A stretch of 22,915 nucleotides of DNA. Origin: an uncultured Corynebacterium sp. Its GTDB lineage: Bacteria > Actinomycetota > Actinomycetes > Mycobacteriales > Mycobacteriaceae. The translations under genes were made by a program, and so were the position numbers. Location of the stretch: the NCBI RefSeq assembly GCF_943914615.1, contig NZ_CALUCS010000026.1, positions 1 to 22,915 on the forward strand. Direction: 5' to 3'. The notes beneath the pieces are model-generated. The model ran no database searches, was not told the DNA's origin, and saw only the letters and a list, made by a program, of their open reading frames with translations. Positions 13,690 to 20,696 of the stretch are shown here, in pieces (the stretch's first letter is position 1; each line of letters starts with the position of its first letter).

Positions 13690-14511
13690 CTACGTAGGCT
13701 GCTGTGCTATGCGCTGCATCGCCGTTTGGATTTCGGATAACTCTATGTACTGCTTCCCAAAGTCCCTAAACCCTGTGAGCACGGGCAATAGTTTGGAGCT
13801 GCGCACCTTAAACCCTGGGAAGTGCCACATGTGATCGTGGTCTTCCATTGGCTCGATCCTCACGCGCTGCGTTGCTCTCACGCCCTTAACGCCTTGGGAG
13901 CCTTGAGGGTCAGGAAGAACTGGTTTCACGCTGGCTTTAACCGGCCTTCCGTCTAACTGCCTGTACCGAATCGGGAATGCGTCATGCGGGTTCGGCGGTA
14001 GCCCTTTTCTAGCGCGGGCAATGAACATTTCCTGATTGTCTCTAAGCGTTTCAGGCAAATCAGATACTAGGTAAATCGTTGCTAGGTTCCGCGCCCTGTT
14101 TCGCCCGCGCTTGTTTTCTGTGATCCGTGCCCAACGGTAACTACGGCCACCTAATACAGACTCGACACGATTCGGGGCACCGTCTTCCTCTGTGTCTGGA
14201 AGGCTGAAAGCACCTTCACCGTTGTTCAGGCATTCGTCGGCTAACTCCGTCTTGCCATAGTGGTGTTTCATGGCGTCAATAGTGTCGATAACGGCTAACG
14301 CCTCAAGGTTCGCCGAGCTAATCGTGCCCCCGGCGTCTTCCACGTCGGCCAACACCCGATCCCGTGAAAAGAAATACCAGTCGTTCATTTCTTCGCGGGT
14401 ATAGCGGGGGTTTGCGGCAACGGTTCGGAACCTCTCTAACGCTTGCTGCACCCGCTGTTCAGGCACTCCCCCTTCTTCCAACATTCTCCGAATGGTGTTC
14501 TCTGTGTCCAT
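13690..14511 (-). CDS. Hypothetical protein cotranscribed with integrase
   Basis: A 273-residue protein that I do not recognise. ATG at 14511 lies 4 nt after the integrase stop, so it is the second gene of the integrase transcript. Residues 1-105 are mostly helical and acidic (TIRRMLEEGGVPEQRVQQALERFRTV, NDWYFFSRDRVLADVEDAGG, ALAVIDTIDAMKHHYG). The rest is mixed with many Arg and aromatic residues (GGRSYRWARITENKRGRNRARNLATIYLV, PFPIRYRQL-type strands, DHDHMWHFPGFKVRSSKLLP). No signal peptide, membrane span, P-loop, metal cluster or nuclease motif is evident. In a minimal element this slot could hold a replication initiator, repressor or accessory recombination factor; nothing in the sequence decides this. 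Confidence 0.75.
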   Translation of the reverse strand: MDTENTIRRMLEEGGVPEQRVQQALERFRTVAANPRYTREEMNDWYFFSRDRVLADVEDAGGTISSANLEALAVIDTIDAMKHHYGKTELADECLNNGEGAFSLPDTEEDGAPNRVESVLGGRSYRWARITENKRGRNRARNLATIYLVSDLPETLRDNQEMFIARARKGLPPNPHDAFPIRYRQLDGRPVKASVKPVLPDPQGSQGVKGVRATQRVRIEPMEDHDHMWHFPGFKVRSSKLLPVLTGFRDFGKQYIELSEIQTAMQRIAQQPT

Positions 14512-14515
14512 CGCT

Positions 14516-15733
14516 CTATGCCCCCTGCTTCCCGGTGCGCTTGCGTTCCTTATGTTCGGCTAGGGACGTCACATTCTCCATCGACGGCAGCGCCATAAGG
14601 TCAGACAATTGGGTAGCGCGCTGTTCAGTCGCGTGCTGGTAGCGCAATGCTGCTTCAACCGTGGTGTGCCCTAATCGTTCCATCGCTTCGGCTAGTGTCG
14701 CGCCCGCTTGTGCATAGGTGGTGCCGCCAAAATGTCGGAAGTCGTGACTGGATACGTCCCCACGCCCAATCAGTTCCCCGGCCTTCTTTAACGCGGTATT
14801 GAACTTGCTGCGCTTAACGAAAGTCCCCTCTGTGTTTGGGAAAACTAGTTCGTCGTGACTCTTGCCCTGGACGTGCTGCACAAGCAACGGTGCTACCGAA
14901 CTAGGGACGGGGATACGGCGGTTCCTTTTACCCTTAGTCTCTGCAAGCCCTATCTCCCCGGTTTCGGGGTTACGGCGCGCCTGTTTGGTGATGTAAAGCC
15001 ACACGCGGGCAACCTCCCCACTTTCGGATAGTTCGATCTGAACATCTTGCCTGCGTAGCCCCGACCATTCGCCAATGCGTAGGCCACATGAACCGGCTAC
15101 TAGTGCGGGCATGCGGTAGTGGCTTGGGAGCGCGGCTAGTATCCCCTCCAATTGAGCCTGCGTCAGTAGTTCTTTGTGTACGGGGTCTGGTTTCTTCCCG
15201 GCGTTGGGGATACGGCACGGGGTGGCCTCAATGTGTTCATCGGCGACGGCGGCGTTAAACACCGTTGCTAGTAGCGTGTATGAATCGGCGTTACGTGAAT
15301 CCCGGTTGGGGTATTCCCGCCATAGCCACGCCCACCAATCATTAACGTCTTGCCGGGTTACCTCTACTAGTGGAAGGTTCCCTAGTTTCTGCCGAATGCC
15401 GTTGTTAAAGACACTCTTGTAGGTCTCTTTAGTGGTGGCTGTTCGCCCCGGTCGCTCTATGAACTCGTCAAAGTAGCTCCCAACTGTTCGGTTGGCTCTT
15501 TCTTCATCGGCTTGTTCCTTTTGCAGGCGCACCGCTGGGGGTTCCCAGACCTCTAGGTCAATTAGTCTCTTCTCTGCTGCCAACCATGCCTGTGCTGCCG
15601 TCTTATTGGGGAACGTGTTGGGGGCTTTGATCCGCTGCCCATTGGGGGCTGTGTAGCGCGCTTGCCACCGCCCGTGCTTCTTCCGCGCTGTGTCTTTGCG
15701 GCTAGGTAGCTGCCTTAGTGATCCGAATGCCAT
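14516..15733 (-). CDS. int: Tyrosine recombinase, site-specific integrase
   Basis: A 405-residue tyrosine integrase catalysing integration and excision at the tRNA-Ser attachment site. The start at 15733 (MAFGSLRQLPSR...) is chosen because this is the common start of actinobacterial phage-type integrases and AGAAAGAAG lies just upstream; the frame continues to 15790 but that part overlaps the TTTGCCCAA repeats. Order: an AP2-like arm-binding domain with KHGRWQARYTAPNGQ (19-32); a core-binding SAM-like domain (~83-180); a catalytic domain with R219 (CGLRIGE), K267 (ETKGKRNRR), HDFRH (330-334), LGH (354-356) and the nucleophile Y365 (ALRYQHAT). All the expected catalytic residues are present, so it should be active. 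It starts ~190 bp from attR and is transcribed inward; the unknown 273-residue gene follows after 4 nt. Confidence 0.95.
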   Translation of the reverse strand: MAFGSLRQLPSRKDTARKKHGRWQARYTAPNGQRIKAPNTFPNKTAAQAWLAAEKRLIDLEVWEPPAVRLQKEQADEERANRTVGSYFDEFIERPGRTATTKETYKSVFNNGIRQKLGNLPLVEVTRQDVNDWWAWLWREYPNRDSRNADSYTLLATVFNAAVADEHIEATPCRIPNAGKKPDPVHKELLTQAQLEGILAALPSHYRMPALVAGSCGLRIGEWSGLRRQDVQIELSESGEVARVWLYITKQARRNPETGEIGLAETKGKRNRRIPVPSSVAPLLVQHVQGKSHDELVFPNTEGTFVKRSKFNTALKKAGELIGRGDVSSHDFRHFGGTTYAQAGATLAEAMERLGHTTVEAALRYQHATEQRATQLSDLMALPSMENVTSLAEHKERKRTGKQGA

Positions 15734-15781
15734 GGGGGTCTTCTTTCTACAGGGGTTGGGCTTGTGGGCAAACCTTGGAAC

Positions 15782-15813
15782 TTTGCCCAAACTTTGCCCA
15801 ATATTTGCCCAAT
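15782..15813. repeat. Right arm-type repeats (three TTTGCCCAA)
   Basis: TTTGCCCAA at 15782-15790, 15793-15801 and 15804-15812. The first two, with their spacer and flank, match 9981-10002 over 22 bp. They lie between attR and the integrase start, where arm-type integrase sites are expected. Confidence 0.6.
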
Positions 15814-15884
15814 GAGCGCGTTCTGCTGACTACACCAGACTACGTACTAGCCTACATTAACACGCGCCTGACCTGCCCAGACAC

Positions 15885-15915
15885 AACAAAACCCCAGCTC
15901 TTCAACGAACTGGGG
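15885..15915 (-). terminator. Element-borne terminator behind tRNA-Ser(UGA)
   Basis: On the minus strand, CCCCAG (15910-15915 side) pairs with CTGGGG (15892-15897 side) around a 12-nt loop and is followed by TTTTGTTG. It starts 12 nt beyond the tRNA 3' end, inside the element, and would replace the original terminator now at 9848-9895. Confidence 0.68.
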
Positions 15916-15925
15916 AAATGTATTT

Positions 15926-15944
15926 TGCGGAAGTAGAGGGATTT
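15926..15944. repeat. attR core (19 bp) in tRNA-Ser 3' end
   Basis: TGCGGAAGTAGAGGGATTT, identical to 9904-9922. Seventeen of the 19 bases are the acceptor stem, discriminator and part of the T-stem of the tRNA-Ser on the minus strand, so integration preserves the tRNA. Confidence 0.88.
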
Positions 15945-16012
15945 GAACCCCCGGATGGTTTCCCATCGCTGGTTTTCAAGACCAGTGCATTCGGCCACTC
16001 TGCCATACTTCC
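15928..16012 (-). tRNA. tRNA-Ser (anticodon UGA)
   Basis: The reverse complement is an 85-nt class II cloverleaf: acceptor GGAAGTA/TACTTCC, discriminator G, anticodon loop CTTGAAA within CTGGT/ACCAG giving UGA (reads UCA and others), a long variable arm GATGGG...CATC, and T-arm GGTTCAAATCC. CCA is not fully encoded (GCA follows the stem). It is intact despite serving as the integration site of the element to its 3' side. Confidence 0.96.
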
Positions 16013-16102
16013 AACGCGGCTCAATACCGCTCAAAACATCCTACACCCCACACCACAACGCACCCATTCCCAGCCGCACAATGATTCATTAGGGTGGAGA
16101 CC

Positions 16103-17104
16103 ATGAGCATCACCACCAACGCAATCATCCACACCGATACCGAAAACCCCAGCTCCCTGGCCTGGCAAACCACCAGCATCGCCGACCCCCAACCCGGCGA
16201 AGCCCTGGTGCGCATCCACTACGCGGGCGTCAATAGAGCAGACACCCTACAAGCCCAAGGCCACTACCCACCGCCCCGCGGCACCACAAACATCATCGGG
16301 CTCGAAGCCGCAGGCGTGATCGAAGACCCCAACGGAGCCACCCACCCCGACGGCTCCCCCTGGCACCCCGGCGACGAAGTCGCAGTTTTGCTCTCTGGCG
16401 GCGGGTACAGCGAATACGCCACCGTGCCCGAAGGCCAACTGCTGCCCATCCCCGCCGGATACAGCCTCGCCGAAGCCGCCAGCGTGGTGGAAGTTGCCTG
16501 CACCGTCTGGTCCAACATCATGATGACCGCTCACTTGCGCGAAGGCGATACCATCCTGTTCCACGGCGGGGGCGGAGGCATCGGCATCTTCGGCATCCAA
16601 CTAGCCAAAGCACTCGGCGCTACCGTGGCCGTCACCGCCGGCTCCGAGGAAAAACTCCACGTATGCCGCCGCTATGGCGCGGACATCCTCATTAACTACA
16701 AGGAAGAGGACTTCGCCGATATTCTCGCCGAACACGGCGGGGCGGACGTGATTCTGGACATCATCGGCGCAAAATACCTCGACCGCAACATAAAGGCACT
16801 GGCCCCCGACGGGCACATCGTGATCATCGGCATGCAAGGCGGCGTGAAGGGCGAGCTGAACATCGCCAAGCTACTCAACAAACGCGGAAACATCAGCGCC
16901 ACCGGCCTGCGCTACCGCGACGCGAAAGACAAGGCGCGCATCGTCGCCGAAACCCTGCGCAACGTCTGGCCGCTGCTGGAAAACGAGCAGATCACCCACC
17001 ACATCGACCGGATCATGCCCATCGCCGAAGCCGCCGCCGCGCACAAGGCACTGCTGGCCGGGGAAGTCACCGGCAAGATCGTGCTCGAGCTACCGCAGAG
17101 CTAG
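16103..17104 (+). CDS. NAD(P)H:quinone oxidoreductase, zinc-free MDR (PIG3-like)
   Basis: A 333-residue medium-chain dehydrogenase/reductase of the quinone oxidoreductase group, a cytoplasmic enzyme expected to reduce quinones or enone-type carbonyls with NADPH. The GroES-like domain spans ~1-125 (HYAGVNRADTLQAQGHYPPP, IIGLEAAGVI); the nucleotide-binding loop HGGGGGIGIF is at 154-163, and DVILDIIGAKYLDRN with HIVIIGMQGG follow. The structural-zinc cysteines of alcohol dehydrogenases are absent. ATG 16103 is preferred because AGGGTGGAG lies just upstream; an in-frame GTG at 16094 is possible. In M. tuberculosis the like-placed gene (Rv3777, from memory) also adjoins the aminotransferase and galactan-export genes, supporting vertical inheritance. 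It starts 90 bp from the tRNA and converges on the transporter gene. Confidence 0.88.
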   Translation: MSITTNAIIHTDTENPSSLAWQTTSIADPQPGEALVRIHYAGVNRADTLQAQGHYPPPRGTTNIIGLEAAGVIEDPNGATHPDGSPWHPGDEVAVLLSGGGYSEYATVPEGQLLPIPAGYSLAEAASVVEVACTVWSNIMMTAHLREGDTILFHGGGGGIGIFGIQLAKALGATVAVTAGSEEKLHVCRRYGADILINYKEEDFADILAEHGGADVILDIIGAKYLDRNIKALAPDGHIVIIGMQGGVKGELNIAKLLNKRGNISATGLRYRDAKDKARIVAETLRNVWPLLENEQITHHIDRIMPIAEAAAAHKALLAGEVTGKIVLELPQS

Positions 17105-17135
17105 GCCCGGCGGTCGTGTTATCAAAGCGTCGGGC
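17105..17135. terminator. Weak hairpin between convergent genes
   Basis: GCCCGGCG (17105-17112) can pair with CGTCGGGC (17128-17135) with one G-U and a 15-nt loop, immediately after the oxidoreductase stop. No T-tract follows, so termination here is only a possibility. Confidence 0.3.
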
Positions 17136-17169
17136 CCGGCTCGCGCCCCCTAAGCAGCGGGCGAAGCAT

Positions 17170-18045
17170 TTAAGCGCGTGACTTCACGCGGCGCCCACGC
17201 CGCCGCGGCCACCCGCCCGTCTGCACCAACACCAGCGCCGCCAGCACCAGCAGTAGGCCAACCCACTGCACCAGCGAAAGCCGCTCGCCGACGAACACCA
17301 CTCCCAGGAACGTCGCCGTCACCGGGGAAAGCACGCCCAGGATCGCCACCTGCACCACGTCCAACTTGGCCAGGCCGTGGAACCAGATGCCATACGCAAT
17401 CAAGGCACCGAAGATCGTCAGATACGCATAACCCAACACATTCTGGCCGGTCAGGTGGTCCGGCAGCCCCTCCATCACCAGCAGCAGCGGAACCAGGAAC
17501 AACCCGCCGAAAGTCAACTGCCAGCCCGTCACCGCCAACTGCGGCACATCGTCCGGCTTACCCCACTTCTTCGCCAGAATCGCACCCAGCCCCATGCACA
17601 CACTGGCGCCTAAGCCCGCGATGATGCCGCCGGCATTCAGGGCTGCGGCGGGCGTCAATACCAAACAAGCCACACCCACCACAGCAACGAGCGCGCCGAT
17701 CACCTGGTACGGCTGAATGCGCGTGCCCAACAGCGCCGGGCTCAGGGCGATCACCCACAGCGGCGCGGTGTTCGTCACAATCGCCGCCACGCCGCCCGGC
17801 AGCAGGTACGCCGCCGCGAACAGCAGAGCAAAGAAGCCGCCGATGTTCACAACCCCCAGCACCGCGGACTTCCACCACCACTGCCCGCGCGGTAGCCTGC
17901 GGAACCACAGCAGCAGCATCAAACCCGCAGGTAGCGCACGCAGCACACCCGCCAGCAGCGGCCGCCCAGGCGGCAGCAGGTTCGTGGTGACGATGTACGT
18001 CGTTCCCCAAATTATCGGTGTAAGCGCAGTAATCAGTCGAAGCAC
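17170..18045 (-). CDS. EamA/DMT-family transporter
   Basis: A 291-residue integral membrane protein with about ten hydrophobic helices arranged as two EamA repeats (LITALTPIIWGTTYIVTTNLLPPGRP opens the first; ALNAGGIIAGLGASVCMGLGAILAKKWG opens the second), the RhaT/YdcZ-like drug/metabolite transporter design. The segment GGVAAIVTNTAPLWVIALSPALLGTRI and the closing VSPVTATFLGVVFVGERLSLVQWVG are classic for the family. The substrate cannot be inferred; members export amino acids, metabolites or drugs. It starts with GTG at 18045, 9 nt after the stop of the aminotransferase-like gene, so it is the second gene of that operon. The C-terminus is basic (GGWPRRRGRRVKSRA), as expected for a cytoplasmic tail. 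An in-frame internal start is possible but not needed. Confidence 0.88.
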   Translation of the reverse strand: MLRLITALTPIIWGTTYIVTTNLLPPGRPLLAGVLRALPAGLMLLLWFRRLPRGQWWWKSAVLGVVNIGGFFALLFAAAYLLPGGVAAIVTNTAPLWVIALSPALLGTRIQPYQVIGALVAVVGVACLVLTPAAALNAGGIIAGLGASVCMGLGAILAKKWGKPDDVPQLAVTGWQLTFGGLFLVPLLLVMEGLPDHLTGQNVLGYAYLTIFGALIAYGIWFHGLAKLDVVQVAILGVLSPVTATFLGVVFVGERLSLVQWVGLLLVLAALVLVQTGGWPRRRGRRVKSRA

Positions 18046-18054
18046 ACGGCCACG

Positions 18055-19413
18055 CTATCTTACGGACGCCACCACCCGCACCAGCTGGTCCACATCATGC
18101 ACGGTGTTGTGCGGGGCGAACCCGACGGAAACTGCGCCGGCCTGATCCAGCGCCGAGCCCAGTACTGAGCCCTGTGCCGAGCCGGCTGTAGCGGCTGAGG
18201 CCGGGGTTGCGTCCCCGCCCTTGCGAACGTGGCGACCACGAGAATTCGCGCCCGCCTGCTCCTCGAAGACCCCCATTCGCTCCAACAGCTGCGACTGGCC
18301 CGGCGCGACCACGCCCGCGACCACACCATTGGCCAGCAGACGCTGCACCACAACGCCCGCGGGCACACCATCCACCAGGAAGCTCACGCGCGGAATACGA
18401 TCCACAGCGGCGAACTCCTCCAGTACGTGGCCTTCCCCATCCACGCCGATCACGTGGACAGTGCCGAGGCTTTGCAGGCCCTCCACCAGGTGCGTTGCCA
18501 GGGAATTCAGGTAGTCCGCGGCGTGGGGCAGGCCGGTCTTCAACCGGTTGCGGCGGGTGCCGCGGGCGGAATCATCCAGGCGAGCCAGGTGGTCCACGGC
18601 CTCCGCCACGCCACCCAGCAGGCCTTCAGACACACCGCCCACGCCCACGCCATGGCCCGAGCTAAACACGGTCTGGCGGGTGGCATCATCCTTAAACACC
18701 AGCGCGCCCACGTTCGGCCCGCCCAGGCTGGCAACATCCAAAGCCAGCACGTCCGCACCCATCTGCTCCACGTCCACCACGCGGTACGGAGCGAAGGAAT
18801 CCACGTCCACCACCAGCAGCGCCCGGGACTTCGCCCGCACACAATCCGCAATGGCGCGCACATCCGTCACTGTGCCCACGTAGCGGTTCGCGGCAGAGAC
18901 GGCCACCACCGAAGTCTCTGGTTCCACCAAGTTCGTAAACTGCCAGGCCGGCAGAACACCGCTGGAAAGATCCGGCTCCGCCCAGCGCACCCGCGCGCCA
19001 TACAGATCCGCCGCGTGCTTCCACGGCGCCACGTTCGCCGGATCGTCAATGCGGGAAAGCACGACCTCCTGGCCCAGGCGCAGGCGCCGGTACAGAGCAT
19101 GAGCCAGGTCATCCAACAGCGCCTCGCGGGAAGCGCCCAGCACCACATTCTCCGGCCGCGCGCCCGTCAGATCCGCGATCGCAGTGCGCGCGGAATCTCC
19201 GAAAGACTCTCCAATGCGGCGGCCCAGACGCTGCGCGCGGGAATGCGAACCCGTCGCGGACTCCGGCGGCTCCAGCAAAGAAGCCACCCGGAAACTCCGC
19301 GCCACTGCCGAAGACACCCTCTCCGGCACCTGCGGGAAATCCTGCGCGTTTAAGTACGTCCAGCCATCCGATAGCGATGCATACAACCCCCGGACCCGTG
19401 GTACATCGAACAC
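18055..19413 (-). CDS. Class V aminotransferase-like protein, likely lysine-less
   Basis: A 452-residue protein of the cysteine desulfurase / class V aminotransferase fold, by position the counterpart of Rv3778c. The start is GTG 19413 because AAGGAG lies 7 nt upstream; a longer frame to 19623 adds a 70-residue Arg/Ala-rich stretch with no signal and is rejected. Fold landmarks are LYASLSDGWTYLNA near the N-terminus, TGARPENVVLGASREALLDDLA, the Asp of LLVVDVDSFAPY (D203) and GGPNVGALVF. Where family members carry the PLP lysine (S-x-H-K or Y-K before the GP motif) this protein reads ALDVASLGGPNVGAL (224-238), with no lysine. It may be a pseudoenzyme or a binder of something other than PLP. 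An Ala/Gly-rich insert near residues 400-430 is low complexity. Catalytic cysteines of desulfurases are not evident either. It is cotranscribed with the EamA transporter and divergent from wzm. Confidence 0.82.
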   Translation of the reverse strand: MFDVPRVRGLYASLSDGWTYLNAQDFPQVPERVSSAVARSFRVASLLEPPESATGSHSRAQRLGRRIGESFGDSARTAIADLTGARPENVVLGASREALLDDLAHALYRRLRLGQEVVLSRIDDPANVAPWKHAADLYGARVRWAEPDLSSGVLPAWQFTNLVEPETSVVAVSAANRYVGTVTDVRAIADCVRAKSRALLVVDVDSFAPYRVVDVEQMGADVLALDVASLGGPNVGALVFKDDATRQTVFSSGHGVGVGGVSEGLLGGVAEAVDHLARLDDSARGTRRNRLKTGLPHAADYLNSLATHLVEGLQSLGTVHVIGVDGEGHVLEEFAAVDRIPRVSFLVDGVPAGVVVQRLLANGVVAGVVAPGQSQLLERMGVFEEQAGANSRGRHVRKGGDATPASAATAGSAQGSVLGSALDQAGAVSVGFAPHNTVHDVDQLVRVVASVR

Positions 19414-19420
19414 TGGACTA

Positions 19421-19440
19421 CTCCTTACATTCCTTATATA
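19421..19440 (-). promoter_or_regulatory. RBS and possible -10 box of the aminotransferase-like gene
   Basis: On the minus strand AAGGAG (19421-19426) has 7-nt spacing to GTG 19413, which decides the start. TATATA (19435-19440) directly upstream could be its -10 box, giving a very short leader. No clear -35 hexamer. Confidence 0.5.
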
Positions 19441-19789
19441 TGAACTGCTTCGGACGATACTTTCCGCACCTCGCGCCACCTTTTGGCGGCTCGCGGCGGC
19501 GCCCCTCAAAGGGCGATGACCATTCCCCGACCCGGCTGCGAAACGGACCACCGCGCTAGGCAGGGACTCGCTGCGAGGAGCTGGGCACAACCCACCGCAA
19601 GCGAGCCGGGGGACTAACCTCAACCGATACTAGCGCCCAATCCTGACAGGCAACACCACGCCCGGTCGCGGCCGCCAAAGCAGAAGCGGGACTCGCCGGG
19701 AATAGGAGGTATGGGCGTCACAAAGTAAAATAGACTGCCTCAAAGCAACAGCAACAAAAATGCGAAGCAGTAACAAGAAGCAGGACCAC
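19441..19789. promoter_or_regulatory. Divergent intergenic region, wzm promoter candidate
   Basis: About 350 bp between the divergent aminotransferase-like and wzm genes with no supportable gene. TAAAAT at 19726-19731 is a plausible -10 for wzm with a leader of roughly 50 nt; the -35 region is poor. The fragment GGGACTCGC recurs (about 19562 and 19688) but I can assign no role to it. Confidence 0.4.
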
Positions 19790-20677
19790 ATGTCACAAAA
19801 AATGCCAGAGGCCGCGGATCTACAGCGGATCACCGCCGCGGCAGAAGGCGACATCCCAGCTAGCAACTCCCAAACCTTCGGCGCGGCATGGGCCGACCTG
19901 AAGAAGGGGTTTGCGCAGCGCGAACTATGGCTCGCGCTCGGCTGGCAGGACATCAAACAACGCTACCGGCGCAGTACCCTCGGACCCCTGTGGATCACCA
20001 TCGCCACCGGCGTGATGGCTCTGGCCCTCGGCCTGCTGTACAGCCTGCTGTTCCAGCAAGACCTGGCGAGCTTCCTGCCGCACGTCGCCGTCGGCCTGAT
20101 CCTGTGGGGCTTTATCTCTGGCTGCATCAAGGACGGCTCCGAAGTGTTCATCGCCAACGAAGGGCTGATCAAACAACTGCCGTCGGCTTTGTCGGTACAC
20201 GTATACCGCCTGGTGTGGAAGCAGTTCCTATTCCTGCTGCACAACCTGGTGATCTGGCTGGTGCTGCTGGCCGTGTTCCGCCCATCGCTCGGATGGGAAG
20301 TGCTGCTGGTCGTGCCCGCCATGGCCCTAATGATCGCCAACGGCATCTGGGTGACCATGTTCTTCGGCATCATCGCCACCCGCTTCCGCGACGTAGCCCC
20401 ACTGCTGGATTCGCTAGTCCAACTGGCCTTTTATATGACGCCCATCGTCTGGACCACCAAAACCCTGCGCGACCAAGGCGGGGCAGTGGCCGAGCGAGCA
20501 AAGATTGCGGAGATCAACCCGCTGTACCACTACCTAGAGATCGTCCGCGGACCGATGATCGGCGAGCCAGTCCCCGCCTACCACTGGGGGATTGTGGGCG
20601 TGCTGACGGTGATCGGGCTTGGGCTGGCGCTACTGGTGATGCGCCGCTGGCGCTTCCGCGTGAGCTACTGGGTTTAA
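19790..20677 (+). CDS. wzm: ABC-2 type permease, galactan/polysaccharide exporter Wzm
   Basis: A 295-residue ABC-2 family membrane subunit, the Wzm partner of the ATPase encoded next. In mycolic-acid bacteria this pair flips lipid-linked galactan across the membrane for arabinogalactan synthesis. After a ~45-residue cytoplasmic N-terminus come the amphipathic WLALGWQDIKQRYRRSTLGPLW (typical of the family) and six hydrophobic segments: MALALGLLYSLLF, LPHVAVGLILWGFISG, FLFLLHNLVIWLVLLAVF, LLVVPAMALMIANGIWVTMFFGII, LVQLAFYMTPIVW and IVGVLTVIGLGLALLVM. The INPLYHYLEIVRGP loop before the last helix is a hallmark of polysaccharide exporters. ATG 19790 has an AGGA nearby; ATG 19760 would add 10 residues and lacks a ribosome-binding site. 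wzt begins 19 nt after the stop. Confidence 0.9.
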   Translation: MSQKMPEAADLQRITAAAEGDIPASNSQTFGAAWADLKKGFAQRELWLALGWQDIKQRYRRSTLGPLWITIATGVMALALGLLYSLLFQQDLASFLPHVAVGLILWGFISGCIKDGSEVFIANEGLIKQLPSALSVHVYRLVWKQFLFLLHNLVIWLVLLAVFRPSLGWEVLLVVPAMALMIANGIWVTMFFGIIATRFRDVAPLLDSLVQLAFYMTPIVWTTKTLRDQGGAVAERAKIAEINPLYHYLEIVRGPMIGEPVPAYHWGIVGVLTVIGLGLALLVMRRWRFRVSYWV

Positions 20678-20696
20678 GGAGTTGAAGAAGGAAGCC

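Larger units (their letters stand above)
9904..15944. mobile_element. ~6.0-kb integrative element in tRNA-Ser(UGA)
   Basis: Bounded by a 19-bp direct repeat TGCGGAAGTAGAGGGATTT (9904-9922 and 15926-15944); the right copy is the 3' end of an intact tRNA-Ser, the left a stub. Inside, all confidently called genes are on the minus strand: integrase next to attR, an unknown 273-residue protein, an HTH excisionase-like protein, a DnaB-N-like protein, a P-loop ATPase and a small repeat protein. Noncoding sections carry iteron-like arrays and a candidate antisense RNA. No structural phage, relaxase, FtsK/Tra, lysis, resistance or restriction genes are seen. The best description is an integrative plasmid-like element or a minimal phage satellite; an eroded prophage is the alternative, though the open frames and paired att sites argue it is intact. 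Confidence 0.88.

Noticed and set aside
19414..19623. A 70-residue N-terminal extension of the aminotransferase-like protein.
   Set aside because: AAGGAG lies 7 nt before the GTG at 19413; the extension is low-complexity, passes the TATATA box and has no RBS of its own.
19704..19725. AGGAGG followed by ATG and a five-codon frame (MGVTK) upstream of wzm.
   Set aside because: The spacing between AGGAGG and ATG is only one base, too short for initiation, and the presumed transcription start lies downstream of it.
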